A DNA stretch of 64,000 bases from Bin5 sp965218625 (GTDB lineage: Bacteria; Chloroflexota; Anaerolineae; Caldilineales; Caldilineaceae), in assembly GCA_965218625.1 (NCBI GenBank), contig CBDCLG010000024.1:1-64000 (forward strand). Reading direction: 5' to 3'. The translations under genes were made by a program, and so were the position numbers. The notes below the pieces were generated by a model. It worked only from the letters and a program-made list of their open reading frames with translations. It was not told where the DNA came from and ran no database searches. Shown here in pieces: positions 36,816 through 47,050 of the stretch. Numbering within the stretch: the stretch's first letter is position 1; the number at the start of each line of letters is the position of its first letter.

Positions 36816-37065
36816 TTGATGTGCCCCTCCCTGGTTTACCGTCTGCTGGAGATCGGTGCTCACTTCCTACGCTCCCGATTTTCACTCAAGTATAGGTGGC
36901 GCGAAGAATGGAAGCTGGACAACAGACAGACATATATCCTGACAGAAACCTGTCAGGAAAGCCTGTACCTGACGGCGCAATCCCAAACCTGGACGTTGCT
37001 ACGCCACACTCTGCAATTTGAACCAGTTTCACAACCCTGCCCACACCCTCATTCGAAACGAATTG
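36816..37065. other. Divergent intergenic region
   Basis: Between the HEPN gene and the AAA ATPase. The end holds the ATPase promoter; the rest is unremarkable. Confidence 0.35.
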
Positions 37066-37074
37066 TGGTATAAT
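37066..37074 (+). promoter_or_regulatory. Extended -10 promoter of the AAA ATPase gene
   Basis: TGGTATAAT is an exact extended -10 (TGnTATAAT), 33 bases before the ATG at 37107. No good -35, as often with extended -10 promoters. Confidence 0.6.
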
Positions 37075-37106
37075 AGCAGCCGCCAGCCAGCGGCGAGAGG
37101 GTCGCG

Positions 37107-38635
37107 ATGATTACTCGTATCGAGCTTGATGGATTCAAGACGTTCCAGGATTTCTCGCTGGACCTGGCCCCTCTCCAGGTAATCGTTGGAGCAAACGGGG
37201 CGGGCAAGAGCAACCTCTTCGACGCCCTCCGACTGCTGGGGCGTTTGGCTGGATCGGACCTCACCTCAGCCTACCAGGAGGTGCGCGGCCAGGTAGGAGA
37301 ACTCTTCACAATCCGACCAGGCGGCCGCAGAGCCACCCAGATGCGGCTGGCGGTGGAACTACTGGTCGCTCGACGCGTGCAGGACAGCTGGGGAACAAGC
37401 CGCGAGCTCACCTACCCCCGCATGCGCTACGAGTTGGTCATCGAACGGCGAAACCATTCTCAGGAATCAGATGGCATCTCACTGATACGCGAGGCATTGA
37501 CGCCGATGCCGCGCCACAAAGACCGCTGGACGCGTGCCTACAACCTGAACACGGGCGGCGCGTGGGTGCCGGCGATGACCGGAGGCCGCTCCCCACTCAT
37601 TTCAACCGATGTCGAAAATGCCAGGCCTGCCATATCCTTGCATCAGGATGGCCGCGGCGGACTGCGCAGAGTCGCCGCCGACCAGGCGAAGCGGACACTC
37701 CTGAGCGGGATTCAAAGTACAGAGTTTCCGCACGCCTTTGCAGTGGCCGAGGAGATGCGCTCCTGGCGCTTTTTGAGTCTCAACGCCGAAGCCCTTCGCA
37801 ACCCCAGCCAGGGGTCGGCGTCGGACAGGATGGGGGCCGATGGAAGCAATCTTGCCAATGCGCTGGCCCGCATCTTCGCCGCCGACCCGGGCCGCGTATC
37901 CGCCATTTCACGCGATCTGGCTGGCCGTGCGCCCGGCGTGCTGAAGGTCGAAGTTGAAGAGGATCGAGAGCGCGGCCTCAAAACAGCCTGGATCGAGATG
38001 GAGGATGGACGGCGCTTCCCTTCTCGTTCACTTTCCGAGGGCACGCTGCGGCTGCTGGCGCTGAGCACGCTGAGACATGATCCGGCGCACGAGGGACTGC
38101 TTTGCATCGAAGAGCCGGAACGGAGCGTCCACCCCTCGAGCCTTAAGGGGCTGACAGAGCTGTTGCAAACCTGGCAACCGATTTTTCGCAGCCTGACGAC
38201 GCTGGCCTGCCGCTGCGCCAGGTCCTGTGTAACACCCAATCGCCAGTTTTCATCGGCCAATCGGAAATGCTGGCCAACCTGCTCTTCGCCCACCTGGCCG
38301 CGCGTGCCGCACCCGGCGACAGCGGCGGCGCCCAGCTGGTAACCCGCATCGTGCAGGTGGTGCCCGATCCCGTCCAGCCGCCGCTGCCCATTCCCGAGGA
38401 TGAACGGAGCTTCACACTTAGCGAAGTGCGCGACTACCTCGAGAGCGCCGACCTCGGCGAGGCCAAGCGCCAGCTCAGGTCCCACTGGGCGCAGGCAAAC
38501 GGACAGTCTTCCACGGAGCCGGACTCCGAAGAATCCGCGCCTTCGTCCGCAGAACCGGTGGCAGGAGAAGACCAGCCGAAAGTTGAATTTAGCAGGTCAT
38601 TTTTCGCTCAGATGTCGCACGTTGGAGTAAAATAG
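37107..38635 (+). pseudogene. AAA-family (RecF/SMC-like) ATPase, frameshifted near the C-terminus
   Basis: Walker A GANGAGKSN at residues 28-36, an LSEGTLRLLALSTL signature-like stretch, Walker B LLCIEEPERSVHP. In the first frame translation ends at 38342 after a nonsense tail; a shift near 38165 restores NLATDFSQPDDAGLPLRQVL, CNTQSPVFIGQS and then the stop at 38635. One base is missing; about 509 residues if repaired. The intact downstream sequence argues for a sequence error or a very young mutation. No nuclease partner visible. It could be a SMC-like DNA repair or defence ATPase. Confidence 0.75.
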
Positions 38636-38642
38636 AGGCACT

Positions 38643-39698
38643 ATGCCAAATATTCTGCCAGGTAGATTGCGTGAAGTCGGTTACCAGCTATTTGAGGCGT
38701 CGGGCTGCACTGCAGACGATGCGCGTGCCGTCGTTGACCATCTCGTCGAGTCGAACCTGTTCGGGCACGACTCGCACGGCGCGATCCGCTACTACGAATA
38801 CACGCGCGCGATTCGCGAAGGACGCTTTCAGCCGCGTGCAACGCCTGAAATCGTTCGCGAAAAGCCGTCAACCGCCGTCGTGGACGCCGGCGGCGCACTC
38901 GGCCAGGTCGGCGCAACCTTTGCCATAAACCTGGCAATCGAAAAGGCGCGGCAACATGGCCTTGCCACCGTTACCTTACGCAACACGAGCCACGTAGGCC
39001 GCGCTGGCGCCTATCCGCTGATGGCGGCGCGCCAGAAAAACATGATCGGGCTGGCCTTCGTCAACGCCGGCCGGCTGGGCTACCAGATTGCGCCCTTCGG
39101 CGGGCTGGAAGGACGGCTCAGCACCAATCCGATCGCCTTTTCCGCGCCCCGACCCGACACCGACCCCATTCTGGTGGACATGACGACGTCGGTGGTGGCC
39201 GAGGGCAAGGTGCGCGTAGCCATCAACCAGGGCGTCGAAGTGCCCGAAGGCTGGATGATAGACGCCGAAGGCAATTCGACAACCAATCCAAACGACTTCA
39301 GGGCCGATCCGCCCGGCGCCATCCTTCCCATGGGCGGGGTAGTGGCACATAAGGGCTATAGCCTGGGTCTTGTGGTAGAATTGCTGGGTGGCGCGCTCAG
39401 CGGCGAGGGTTGCGCGGCCGGATCGCGCACAATGCATAGCAACGGCGTGCTCTTTACCGTCTACAACATCGAGCACTTCACGGAGCTCTCCACCTACTTT
39501 GACGAGGTGGAGGCCCTGCTCGAACATGTCAAGTCGAGCCGCCTTGCCCCGGGGTTCAACGAAATCCTTGCGCCGGGCGAGCCGGAGTTTCGCAACGCGC
39601 AGCGCAAAGAAAGTGAAGGCATTGAGATTGACGAGACCACCTGGGAATATATTTGTCAGGAAGGGCGCATCCTCGGCCTTGAGCCCGACAGTTGGTAA
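38643..39698 (+). CDS. Ldh-family (malate/L-lactate/ureidoglycolate type) dehydrogenase
   Basis: 351 residues of the NAD(P)-dependent MDH/LDH2 family, not a Rossmann fold. Starts at ATG 38643, 7 bases after the AAA gene. Family features: NLFGHDSHGAIRY with the catalytic His region, NTSHVGRAGAYPLMAA and NPIAFSAPRPDTDPILVDMTTS. Oxidises an alpha-hydroxy acid. Precedes the corrinoid operon by 73 bases. Confidence 0.88.
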   Translation: MPNILPGRLREVGYQLFEASGCTADDARAVVDHLVESNLFGHDSHGAIRYYEYTRAIREGRFQPRATPEIVREKPSTAVVDAGGALGQVGATFAINLAIEKARQHGLATVTLRNTSHVGRAGAYPLMAARQKNMIGLAFVNAGRLGYQIAPFGGLEGRLSTNPIAFSAPRPDTDPILVDMTTSVVAEGKVRVAINQGVEVPEGWMIDAEGNSTTNPNDFRADPPGAILPMGGVVAHKGYSLGLVVELLGGALSGEGCAAGSRTMHSNGVLFTVYNIEHFTELSTYFDEVEALLEHVKSSRLAPGFNEILAPGEPEFRNAQRKESEGIEIDETTWEYICQEGRILGLEPDSW

Positions 39699-39771
39699 TT
39701 CTTGCGCACGGCAAGCGGTCTGAGAAGGGCCGTACGATCAACACTGAAGCCAGCGGAAAAAGGAGCAAGCT

Positions 39772-40800
39772 ATGGCACAGATGACACCGAAGCAGCGGTT
39801 CCTTGCTGGGCTGAACGGCGATCCGGTGGACAGGCCGCCCGCGGCCAGTATCGTGTCCGTCATCACCTATGAGCTGATGGACATAACCGGCGCCCGTTTC
39901 CCCCATGCCAATATCGAGCCGGAGCCGATGGCCACCCTGGCTGCCGGCGCACACGAGGTGATGGGATTCGACAGCGTGATGCCGATCTTCAGTATCGCGC
40001 AGGAAGCCACCGCGCTCGGCTGCATGGTCGACTGGTCCGACACCGACATGATGCCCAATCCGACCGACTCGCCGTGGGCCGACCGCGATGCCGAGATCAA
40101 GCTGCCCGACGGCTTTCCCGACTCCTTTCTTGAGGACAAGTACGTCAGGTGCTCGATCGATGCCATTCGTCTGCTCAAGCAACATTTCGGCGACGACGTC
40201 ATGGTGCTCGGCAAGGTGATGGGGCCGTGGACGCTCTCCTACCACTGCTACAACACGCAGGAGTTCCTCTTCGACACCATCATGGACCCGGACCGGGTAC
40301 GCAAGTCGCTCGATACGCTTTCGCCCGTGCCCCTGGCCTACGCCACTGCCCAGGTTGAGGCCGGCGCCGACGCCATCGTCTGGGCCGACCACGCCACCGG
40401 CGACCTCGTCCGCAATACAATGTACCGGGACTTTCTGCTGCCGCTGCACCAAGAGCTTGTGCCGCAGGTGGAGGCCCCGGTCATCCTGCACTGCTGCGGT
40501 AGAACGCTCGACCGGGTCGAATACTTCGGCGAGGCCGGCTTCGCCTGCTACCACTTCGAGTCGGCCAACGATCCCGAGACCATGGTGGAAAAGAACGCGG
40601 GCAGAATGAAGCTGACAGGAAACGTCAACAATCCGATAACGCTTTTCGCCCGCGGCCCGGCCGAGGCGCGCGCCGAGGCCCAGGCGGCCATCGACGCGGG
40701 CGTCGACATCATCGCGCCCGAATGCGCCGTACCTCTGCAAGCGCCGGTCGAAAATCTCAAGTCGATTGTGGAAACCTGCATCGACAATCCCAGCCAATAG
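39772..40800 (+). CDS. Uroporphyrinogen-decarboxylase-like corrinoid methyltransferase (MtaA/CmuA family)
   Basis: 342 residues, TIM barrel. Zinc-binding residues: HCCG near 242 and PEC near 319, as in MtaA/CmuA and O-demethylase MT-I proteins. Such enzymes move a methyl group between a substrate and a cobalamin protein. Starts with GGAGCAAGCT upstream. First of four genes (methyltransferase, corrinoid protein, pterin methyltransferase, activator) with 12, 6 and 42-base gaps, so one operon. Likely the substrate-specific MT-I; donor (methoxyaromatic, methylated amine or halomethane) unknown. Confidence 0.85.
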   Translation: MAQMTPKQRFLAGLNGDPVDRPPAASIVSVITYELMDITGARFPHANIEPEPMATLAAGAHEVMGFDSVMPIFSIAQEATALGCMVDWSDTDMMPNPTDSPWADRDAEIKLPDGFPDSFLEDKYVRCSIDAIRLLKQHFGDDVMVLGKVMGPWTLSYHCYNTQEFLFDTIMDPDRVRKSLDTLSPVPLAYATAQVEAGADAIVWADHATGDLVRNTMYRDFLLPLHQELVPQVEAPVILHCCGRTLDRVEYFGEAGFACYHFESANDPETMVEKNAGRMKLTGNVNNPITLFARGPAEARAEAQAAIDAGVDIIAPECAVPLQAPVENLKSIVETCIDNPSQ

Positions 40801-40812
40801 GAGCCGTATACC

Positions 40813-41568
40813 GTGAGCCGAGAAGAAGAAATCAAGAAAGGGCTATACGAGCACACATTGGTGGGTGAGGCGCCCGAGGTGATCGAGCTCACACAGGAGG
40901 GCATCGACCTGGGCATGGACCCGCTCGATATCCTCTTTGGCGCACTGATTCCGTCGCTGCAGGAGGTCGGACGCCTGTTCGAGATCGGAGAATACTTCGT
41001 GCCCGAGATGCTCGTCGCCGCGCGCGCGATGCAGGGAGCGATGGGCCTGCTGCGTCCACTCCTGGTCGACAAGGGCGCCGAGCCGATCGGCAAAGTCGTC
41101 ATGCTGACCGTCAAGGGCGACGTCCACGACATCGGCAAAAACCTGTGCAATATCATGCTCGAAGGCGAAGGCTTCGATATCGTCGACCTGGGCGTCAACG
41201 TAAAGCCCGAAGAGGTGGTCGAAGCCGTCCAGGAGCACGGGCCCCATCTTTTGGGCTTCTCGGCCTTCCTGACGACGACGATGCCATTCTTTAAGTCGAA
41301 TCTCACCGCCCTCTCTGAGGCCGGTCTGCGCGATTCATTGAAGGTCATGGTGGGCGGCGCGCCCGTGACCCAGGAGTACGCCGACAGCGTCGGCGCCGAC
41401 GGCTTCGCGCCCGACGCCAGCTCAGCGGTCCGCCTGGCCAAAAAGCTGATGGTCGAAATGGGGTACGACGTCAGCATGGGAGGCGATGACAGCGAGGGCG
41501 CGTCGGCGTTGGCGACGGCGGTCCAGGCTGTCGAAGAACTGATGGTCAAAGGTCACGAGGACGAGTAG
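40813..41568 (+). CDS. Corrinoid protein (MtaC/MtbC type, B12-binding)
   Basis: 251 residues. N-terminal four-helix cap (DILFGALIPSLQEVGRLFE), then the cobalamin fold with the lower-ligand motif D-x-H-x-x-G (GDVHDIGKN, near residue 100), and GVNVKPEEVVEA. Starts with GTG at 40813, 12 bases after the methyltransferase. Shuttles the methyl group between two methyltransferases as methyl-cob(III)amide. About 30 residues of acidic tail at the end. Confidence 0.92.
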   Translation: MSREEEIKKGLYEHTLVGEAPEVIELTQEGIDLGMDPLDILFGALIPSLQEVGRLFEIGEYFVPEMLVAARAMQGAMGLLRPLLVDKGAEPIGKVVMLTVKGDVHDIGKNLCNIMLEGEGFDIVDLGVNVKPEEVVEAVQEHGPHLLGFSAFLTTTMPFFKSNLTALSEAGLRDSLKVMVGGAPVTQEYADSVGADGFAPDASSAVRLAKKLMVEMGYDVSMGGDDSEGASALATAVQAVEELMVKGHEDE

Positions 41569-41574
41569 CGCGCC

Positions 41575-42444
41575 ATGAACACTGTGATTTCCTCCACCAG
41601 GAAAACGGTTGTAATCGGACCGGACCATCCCTTTGTAATCATAGGCGAACGCATCAACCCCACCGGCCGCAAAGTCCTGACAGCACAGATGATCGACCGC
41701 AACATGAGCATGGTCTGCCGTGACGCCCGGCGGCAAGTTGATGCAGATGCGCACGTGCTGGATGTAAACGCTGGCGTGCCGGTCGACGGCGTTGAGCCAG
41801 AAATCCTCAGCCAGGCTATACAGGCCGTTCAGGAAACAGTGGACGTGCCTATCTCCATTGATTCGTCGGTCGTAGAGGCGTTGGAAGCCGGCCTGAGCGT
41901 TTACGAGGGCAAGGCCCTGGTGAATTCGGTCACTTTCGAGGATGAGCGGCTGGAAACCGTGCTGCCCCTGGTCAAGAAATACGGCGCGGCCGTGGTCGGC
42001 GCTGCCAACGACGATACCGGCATCTCCAATGACCCGGAGGAAAGGCTGCGCATTGCCACACAGATTGTTGAGCGCGCCGCCGACCACGGCATTCCCGCCG
42101 AGGACGTAGTGATAGACCCGCTGGCGCTGACCGTAAGCGCAGACGACAATGCGGCTCTGATCACGCTCGAAACGATTCGCCTGATTCGCGAGAATCTTGG
42201 CGTCAATATGACCTGTGGCGCGAGCAACATCTCGTTCGGCCTGCCGTGGCGGCCGACAGTCAACGCGGCCTTTTTGTCGATGGCGATCGCGGCTGGGTTG
42301 AACTCGGCGATCACAAATCCGCTTGAGACCGAGATCCGCCATACCATCTACGCCGCTGACCTTCTGATGGGGCATGACGCCTACGCGGCAAATCTGATAC
42401 AGGCATTTCGAGCGGAACGGAAGCGCGAGCAGGCCGCCGGCTAG
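41575..42444 (+). CDS. Pterin-binding (DHPS-like) methyltetrahydrofolate:corrinoid methyltransferase
   Basis: 289 residues of the MetH/AcsE pterin-binding TIM barrel. Motifs: IGERINPTGRK at the start, DVNAGVPVDG, ISIDSS, and INSV-type strands. It takes the methyl group from the corrinoid protein to tetrahydrofolate (or the reverse). ATG six bases after the corrinoid stop. Confidence 0.9.
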   Translation: MNTVISSTRKTVVIGPDHPFVIIGERINPTGRKVLTAQMIDRNMSMVCRDARRQVDADAHVLDVNAGVPVDGVEPEILSQAIQAVQETVDVPISIDSSVVEALEAGLSVYEGKALVNSVTFEDERLETVLPLVKKYGAAVVGAANDDTGISNDPEERLRIATQIVERAADHGIPAEDVVIDPLALTVSADDNAALITLETIRLIRENLGVNMTCGASNISFGLPWRPTVNAAFLSMAIAAGLNSAITNPLETEIRHTIYAADLLMGHDAYAANLIQAFRAERKREQAAG

Positions 42445-42486
42445 GCCGCGTTTCGTTCCAACCAGTAGCGCATTGCGCTGGCTGCC

Positions 42487-44397
42487 ATGACAACAATCGC
42501 ACCGCCCGGAACCTCCAAAGTCTCCATCGAGTTTCGACCCCACGACAAAGTGACCCGGGTTCCCCCTGGGATGACCATCTTCAACGCCGCCAACTGGATC
42601 GGGCTTCCGATCGACAGCACCTGCGGCGCGAAAGGGACCTGCGGCAAATGCAAGGTGCGGATTGTGCGCGGCCACAACGGCGCAACCGCAGCCGACCGCA
42701 GGATCTTCACCGAGGATGAGCTGGCCGACGGCTGGCGGCTCTCGTGCCGCAGCGAAGCGCAAGAAGATGTCGTGTGCGAAGTGCCGCGGCTGATGGGCAA
42801 TCCCAAGGCCGCTCTGATGGGCTTTGACCGCCACGTCATCCTGAACGCAAACGTTCACAAAATCCCGTTGACGCTGACGCCACCCTCGCTCGAGGACCAA
42901 AGGAGTGATTTCAGCCGGCTGCGCGACGCGCTTGGGCCGGAGGGATTCGAAGTCGAAGCCTCTTTAACCACGCTGCGCCAGCTGCCGGTGGTCCTGCGCA
43001 AGGGCCAATGGCATGTTACAGCTGTCATCGTCGGCCACGAACTGGTCAGCGTCGAGGAGGGCGATACCAGCGGGCGCGCGTTTGGACTGGCGTTCGACAT
43101 CGGCACGACCACGGTCGTGGGTATGTTGCTCGATCTGAATTCGGGCGCGCCTGTCGCCGTCCGCTCAACACTAAACGGCCAGGCTGTTCACGGGGCCGAC
43201 GTCATCTCGCGCATCAGCTACACCATGATGAACGACGACGGGCTGTCCCAGCTGAACGAGGTAATCGTCCGTACGCTCAACGGCCTGATCGCCCAGCTGC
43301 TGCAGGAGGGCGGCGTTGCGCCGCACGAAGTGTACGAGGTCGTCACTGCCGGCAACGCGACGATGCAGCACCTTTTCCTCGGCGCCGACCCCGAAGCGAT
43401 CGGCCTGGAACCTTTCATCCCCGTCGTTGAGGAGATGGTGCAGGCGTCGGCGCAGGAGGTGGGCCTCGAGATTCTGCCTCAGGCACAAATACACTGCCTG
43501 CCCTATCTCGGCGCCTACGTCGGCGCCGATCTCGTGGCGGGACTTCTGGCCACCGGACTCGCGCAGAATGAAGGCGTCCGTCTGCTGGTCGACGTCGGCA
43601 CGAACGGCGAGATCATCTTGGGTTCTGCCGAGCGGACAGTGGCCACCGCCGCGCCGGCAGGTCCCGCTTTCGAAGGCGCGCAGATCCAGGACGGAATGCG
43701 GGCCAGCGAGGGCGCCATCGAAGCCGTGACCATCACCGCCGACGGCATCGAGTTGCAGGTGATCGGCGATGTGCCCCCGGTGGGCCTCTGCGGCTCAGGG
43801 CTGCTGGACGCCGTCGCGCAGCTGCGGCTCTGTGGGCTGATGCTGCCCTCGGGGCGATTCGTCACCGTGGACAAAGCGAACGAGCTCGTCGTGCCCGGTT
43901 TGGCCAAGCGCATCATTGCCGACGAAGAAGGGCGGCGCGCATTCGTCCTCGCCTGGGCGGAGGAGTCGGGCGGAGGCAAGTCGATCGTATTGACGCAGCG
44001 AGACGTGCGCGAGCTCCAGTTTGCCAAGGGCTCAATCGCCGGCGGTATCGACGTTGTGATGCAGGAGTTGGGCGTGGTGGCTGAGGACCTGGTTGAAATC
44101 TTTCTGGCGGGATCTTTCGGCAGTTACATCAACCCGCAGAGCGCCCGCATCATAGGACTGGTGCCGCCCGTGCCGGTTGAACGCATCAAGGCTGTGGGGA
44201 ACGCCGCCGGCGAAGGCGCCAAAATCGCGCTGCTCTCTTTCCGTGAACGCCAAGTCGCCCGCTCGCTGCCCCAGATCGTCGAGTACCATGAACTCTCCGG
44301 GCGGGGCGACTTCAACGATTCCTTCCTGGCCGTACTCCAGTTTCCCGAGCTGGAGACGCTGGCCTTGGGCAACGGTGCTGCCGTCCTGCAAGGTTGA
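42487..44397 (+). CDS. Reductive activator of corrinoid protein (RACo-type, 2Fe-2S/ASKHA)
   Basis: 636 residues. N-terminal ferredoxin with CGAKGTCGKC and a further Cys at about residue 85 (LSCRSEAQ), a middle linker, then an ASKHA ATPase domain (AFDIGTTTVVGML, DVGTNGEIILG, CGSGLLDA, FLAGSFGSYI). RACo restores cob(II) to active cob(I) after oxidation, using ATP and a low-potential electron. Completes the corrinoid set. Confidence 0.9.
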   Translation: MTTIAPPGTSKVSIEFRPHDKVTRVPPGMTIFNAANWIGLPIDSTCGAKGTCGKCKVRIVRGHNGATAADRRIFTEDELADGWRLSCRSEAQEDVVCEVPRLMGNPKAALMGFDRHVILNANVHKIPLTLTPPSLEDQRSDFSRLRDALGPEGFEVEASLTTLRQLPVVLRKGQWHVTAVIVGHELVSVEEGDTSGRAFGLAFDIGTTTVVGMLLDLNSGAPVAVRSTLNGQAVHGADVISRISYTMMNDDGLSQLNEVIVRTLNGLIAQLLQEGGVAPHEVYEVVTAGNATMQHLFLGADPEAIGLEPFIPVVEEMVQASAQEVGLEILPQAQIHCLPYLGAYVGADLVAGLLATGLAQNEGVRLLVDVGTNGEIILGSAERTVATAAPAGPAFEGAQIQDGMRASEGAIEAVTITADGIELQVIGDVPPVGLCGSGLLDAVAQLRLCGLMLPSGRFVTVDKANELVVPGLAKRIIADEEGRRAFVLAWAEESGGGKSIVLTQRDVRELQFAKGSIAGGIDVVMQELGVVAEDLVEIFLAGSFGSYINPQSARIIGLVPPVPVERIKAVGNAAGEGAKIALLSFRERQVARSLPQIVEYHELSGRGDFNDSFLAVLQFPELETLALGNGAAVLQG

Positions 44398-44463
44398 ACG
44401 CAGAGACGGCCAGACACTCCGCCAGCACCCCCCAAACCTCCATCTTGGTCCCCGCCACCGCAA

Positions 44464-45450
44464 CTACAGGCGACAGTTCTCCTGATCCAGCACCTCCGCG
44501 TTGATCAGCGTCTTGGGAACATCCCCTTTCAGCGCCGTCACCACATTCTCCGCCGCCTTGCGTGCCAGGTCCGCTGTGGCCGCGACCGAGTAGAAGGCTG
44601 CGTGGGGCGTGACGATCACGTTTTCCATGTTCAGGAGTGGATTGTCGGCCGCGGGCGGCTCGGGATCGGTTACGTCGAGCGCGGCGCCTGCGATCTGTCC
44701 CTTTTCCAACGCGCGAATGAGCGCGCCCTCGTCGATCACACCGCCGCGGCTGGTGTTGATCAGGAGCGCGGAGGGCTTCATCTGCGTCAGCGCATCCGCG
44801 TCGATCATGTGGGCGGTCTCGTCCGTAAGAGGGCAGTGGATCGTCACGTAGTCGGAGGCGGTCAGCAGGGCGCCCAGGTCGTTCGTCACCTCGACGCCCG
44901 CAGGTGCGTCTTCGGCGCGCAGCCGCGGCGTGTACGCGATCACCCGCAGCCCGAAGCCCAGCGCTTTGGGCACGAGCGCGCGCCCGATATTGCCGAAACC
45001 GATCAGCCCCACTGTCTGTCCCCGCACCCGTGGAATCGGCTGCGGCGTATCGCGTGTCCAGTCGCTGCGGTCGGGCGTGCGTGCCAGTGGCAACAGCTGA
45101 CGCGCCGTCGCCAGAAGCAGAGCCATCACGTGGTCAGACACTTCCTCCAGGCAGAAGTCAGGCACGTTGGTCACCAGCATACCGAGCTCTGTGGCGCGGC
45201 CGACCGGTATATTGTCCAGCCCGATGCCGTAGCGGCTGACAATGCGGCAGCTGGGGGCGATTTCAAGCGCCTCAGTCGGGACGTCTTTCCAACAGGTGAG
45301 TATCGCATCCGCCTGCGGCGCCAGCGCGATGATCTCCTCCGGCGTGCCGCTCCCGGCAATCACCGGCTCGCCGTCGACCGCCGCCAGTACCTCCTTCTCG
45401 ATTTCAATGTCCGGCCAGGCAATGTCGGTAATCAGAATGCGTTTGGTCAT
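44464..45450 (-). CDS. D-2-hydroxyacid dehydrogenase
   Basis: 328 residues. NAD-binding GFGNIGRALVP near residue 152; catalytic R in SRYGIGLDN, the Glu in TDPEPPAADN and His in VTPHAAFYS. Oxidises a D-2-hydroxyacid such as glycerate or phosphoglycerate. Converges with the activator gene and precedes nothing obvious in common; the GMC gene is 49 bases upstream. Confidence 0.88.
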   Translation of the reverse strand: MTKRILITDIAWPDIEIEKEVLAAVDGEPVIAGSGTPEEIIALAPQADAILTCWKDVPTEALEIAPSCRIVSRYGIGLDNIPVGRATELGMLVTNVPDFCLEEVSDHVMALLLATARQLLPLARTPDRSDWTRDTPQPIPRVRGQTVGLIGFGNIGRALVPKALGFGLRVIAYTPRLRAEDAPAGVEVTNDLGALLTASDYVTIHCPLTDETAHMIDADALTQMKPSALLINTSRGGVIDEGALIRALEKGQIAGAALDVTDPEPPAADNPLLNMENVIVTPHAAFYSVAATADLARKAAENVVTALKGDVPKTLINAEVLDQENCRL

Positions 45451-45499
45451 CGGTGTAACTCCGTTCTTGGGGTCTGGTGTCCGGTTCGACGGCGCGCTG

Positions 45500-47035
45500 C
45501 TAACTATCGGTCCCGGCGTGCATCTCGGCCGCGATCTTCTCGGCCATCATCATCGTGGTGGCGTTGATGTTGGCGCGCACACAGTCGGGCATAAGCGAGG
45601 CATCGACGATGCGCAAGCCGTCAATGCCGTGGACGCGCCCCGACTGGTCGGCGACGGCCAGCGGGTCGGTGCCCGGTCCCATCTTGCAGGTGCCTGAGGA
45701 GTGATGGCATGTCTCAGCGTATTCGAGCATCCAGCGGTCCAGGTCGTCATCGTCGTTAAGAGCATCCCCTGGAAGACGCAGCGGCGGGCCGAGCAGCTCT
45801 CGGAAGGGCGCGTGCGCTTCAATCAGGTCCAGGCACAGCCGCAGCCCTTCACGCTGGCGCTTTCGGTCGAAAGTCTCTTCGAAGTAACGGTAATTGAGCA
45901 GCGGCTTGTCGTGGATGTCGTCACTGCGCAGTCTCAGCTCACCCTGCCCAACCGCCAGGTTGACGACGGGCAGAAGATTCAGATACTCATCCGGATCGTC
46001 AGGCAGGGCCGGCGCCGCAAGGATGTAGACGATCATATCGTTGGGCATCGTCGAACCGTCAGACGTGTAACGGAGACCGGTCTGGAGCCAGTGCTGGTGT
46101 GCCGCCGGATGGAACTTCAGTTGCCAGCGCAGGCCGGCGGTAGGATGGTCGCGCAGGTTCCGGCCTACCCCGGGGAGATGCTGTCGCACTTCCACGCCGA
46201 TCTTGCGCAGGTGCGTCTCCGGCCCCAGGCCGGAAAGCATCATGATCTGCGGCGTGGCGATTGCTCCCGCGCTGAGAACGATCTCTTCTGCGTAGCACCG
46301 CTCCAACTGCCCGTCGCGCTCAATTTCAACGCCGACCGCGCGCCCGCCTTCAAGCAGTACTCGCCGGGTTGTACTGTTCGCCCCGACATGAAGGTTGCCG
46401 CGGCCGCGAGCGCCGGCCAGGTAGGTCACAGCTGTACTCTGGCGCACGCCGTCGATGTTGTTGAGGGGGTAGGGGCCAGCGCCGGTCGACCGCGGCCGGT
46501 TGGCGTCGGGACAATCGGCAAACCCTGCGCCGCGGCAGGCGCCTACCCAGGCCTGGTGCACCGGCGCCCACTCCTGCTGCGAATAGCGGCGCACGCCGAT
46601 CAGGCCGTCCGCGCCGTGATAGTCCGCGCCGCCGTAATCGCGATCGTCTTCCACCTTGCAATAAAAGGGGAGGACCTGGTCGAAGCCCCATCGGTCGTTG
46701 CCCATGGCCGCCCAGGCCTCGAAGTCCTCCGGCACGCCGCGCAGAAAGATCTGCGAGTTGACCGCGCTCGACCCGCCCACCAGCCTGCCGCGCGGCACAA
46801 GCATGTCGGTGCTGACGGGCGTCGCCTGTCCGCTGTAGCCCCAGTCGTGACTCATCGAGTAGATGCCTGAGGGAGAGCCGTGGCCCAGCCGGATGTCATC
46901 TGGCAGGCTCTCCATCGTCGGGTAGTCCGGTCCGGCCTCCAGCAGCAGCACCTGGCGGGAAGGGTCTTCGGAAAGGCGAGTGGCGAGGACGACTCCGGCA
47001 GAGCCGGCGCCCACTATCAAAGTGTCGTAGTTCAA
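45500..47035 (-). CDS. GMC-family FAD oxidoreductase (choline dehydrogenase-like)
   Basis: 511 residues. FAD motif GAGSAG at residues 8-13; GMC signature GGSSAVNSQIFLRG near 86; catalytic His in SSGTCKMGPGTD near 460, with the second base near 495. Oxidises an alcohol. Paralogous to the next gene (15 bases away), about equally long and with the same motif spacing, pointing to tandem duplication. Confidence 0.88.
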   Translation of the reverse strand: MNYDTLIVGAGSAGVVLATRLSEDPSRQVLLLEAGPDYPTMESLPDDIRLGHGSPSGIYSMSHDWGYSGQATPVSTDMLVPRGRLVGGSSAVNSQIFLRGVPEDFEAWAAMGNDRWGFDQVLPFYCKVEDDRDYGGADYHGADGLIGVRRYSQQEWAPVHQAWVGACRGAGFADCPDANRPRSTGAGPYPLNNIDGVRQSTAVTYLAGARGRGNLHVGANSTTRRVLLEGGRAVGVEIERDGQLERCYAEEIVLSAGAIATPQIMMLSGLGPETHLRKIGVEVRQHLPGVGRNLRDHPTAGLRWQLKFHPAAHQHWLQTGLRYTSDGSTMPNDMIVYILAAPALPDDPDEYLNLLPVVNLAVGQGELRLRSDDIHDKPLLNYRYFEETFDRKRQREGLRLCLDLIEAHAPFRELLGPPLRLPGDALNDDDDLDRWMLEYAETCHHSSGTCKMGPGTDPLAVADQSGRVHGIDGLRIVDASLMPDCVRANINATTMMMAEKIAAEMHAGTDS

Positions 47036-47050
47036 CTCTTGCTCATCCGC

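Noticed and set aside
41422..42900. Long minus-strand frame over the corrinoid operon
   Set aside because: Shadow of the pterin methyltransferase and activator genes.
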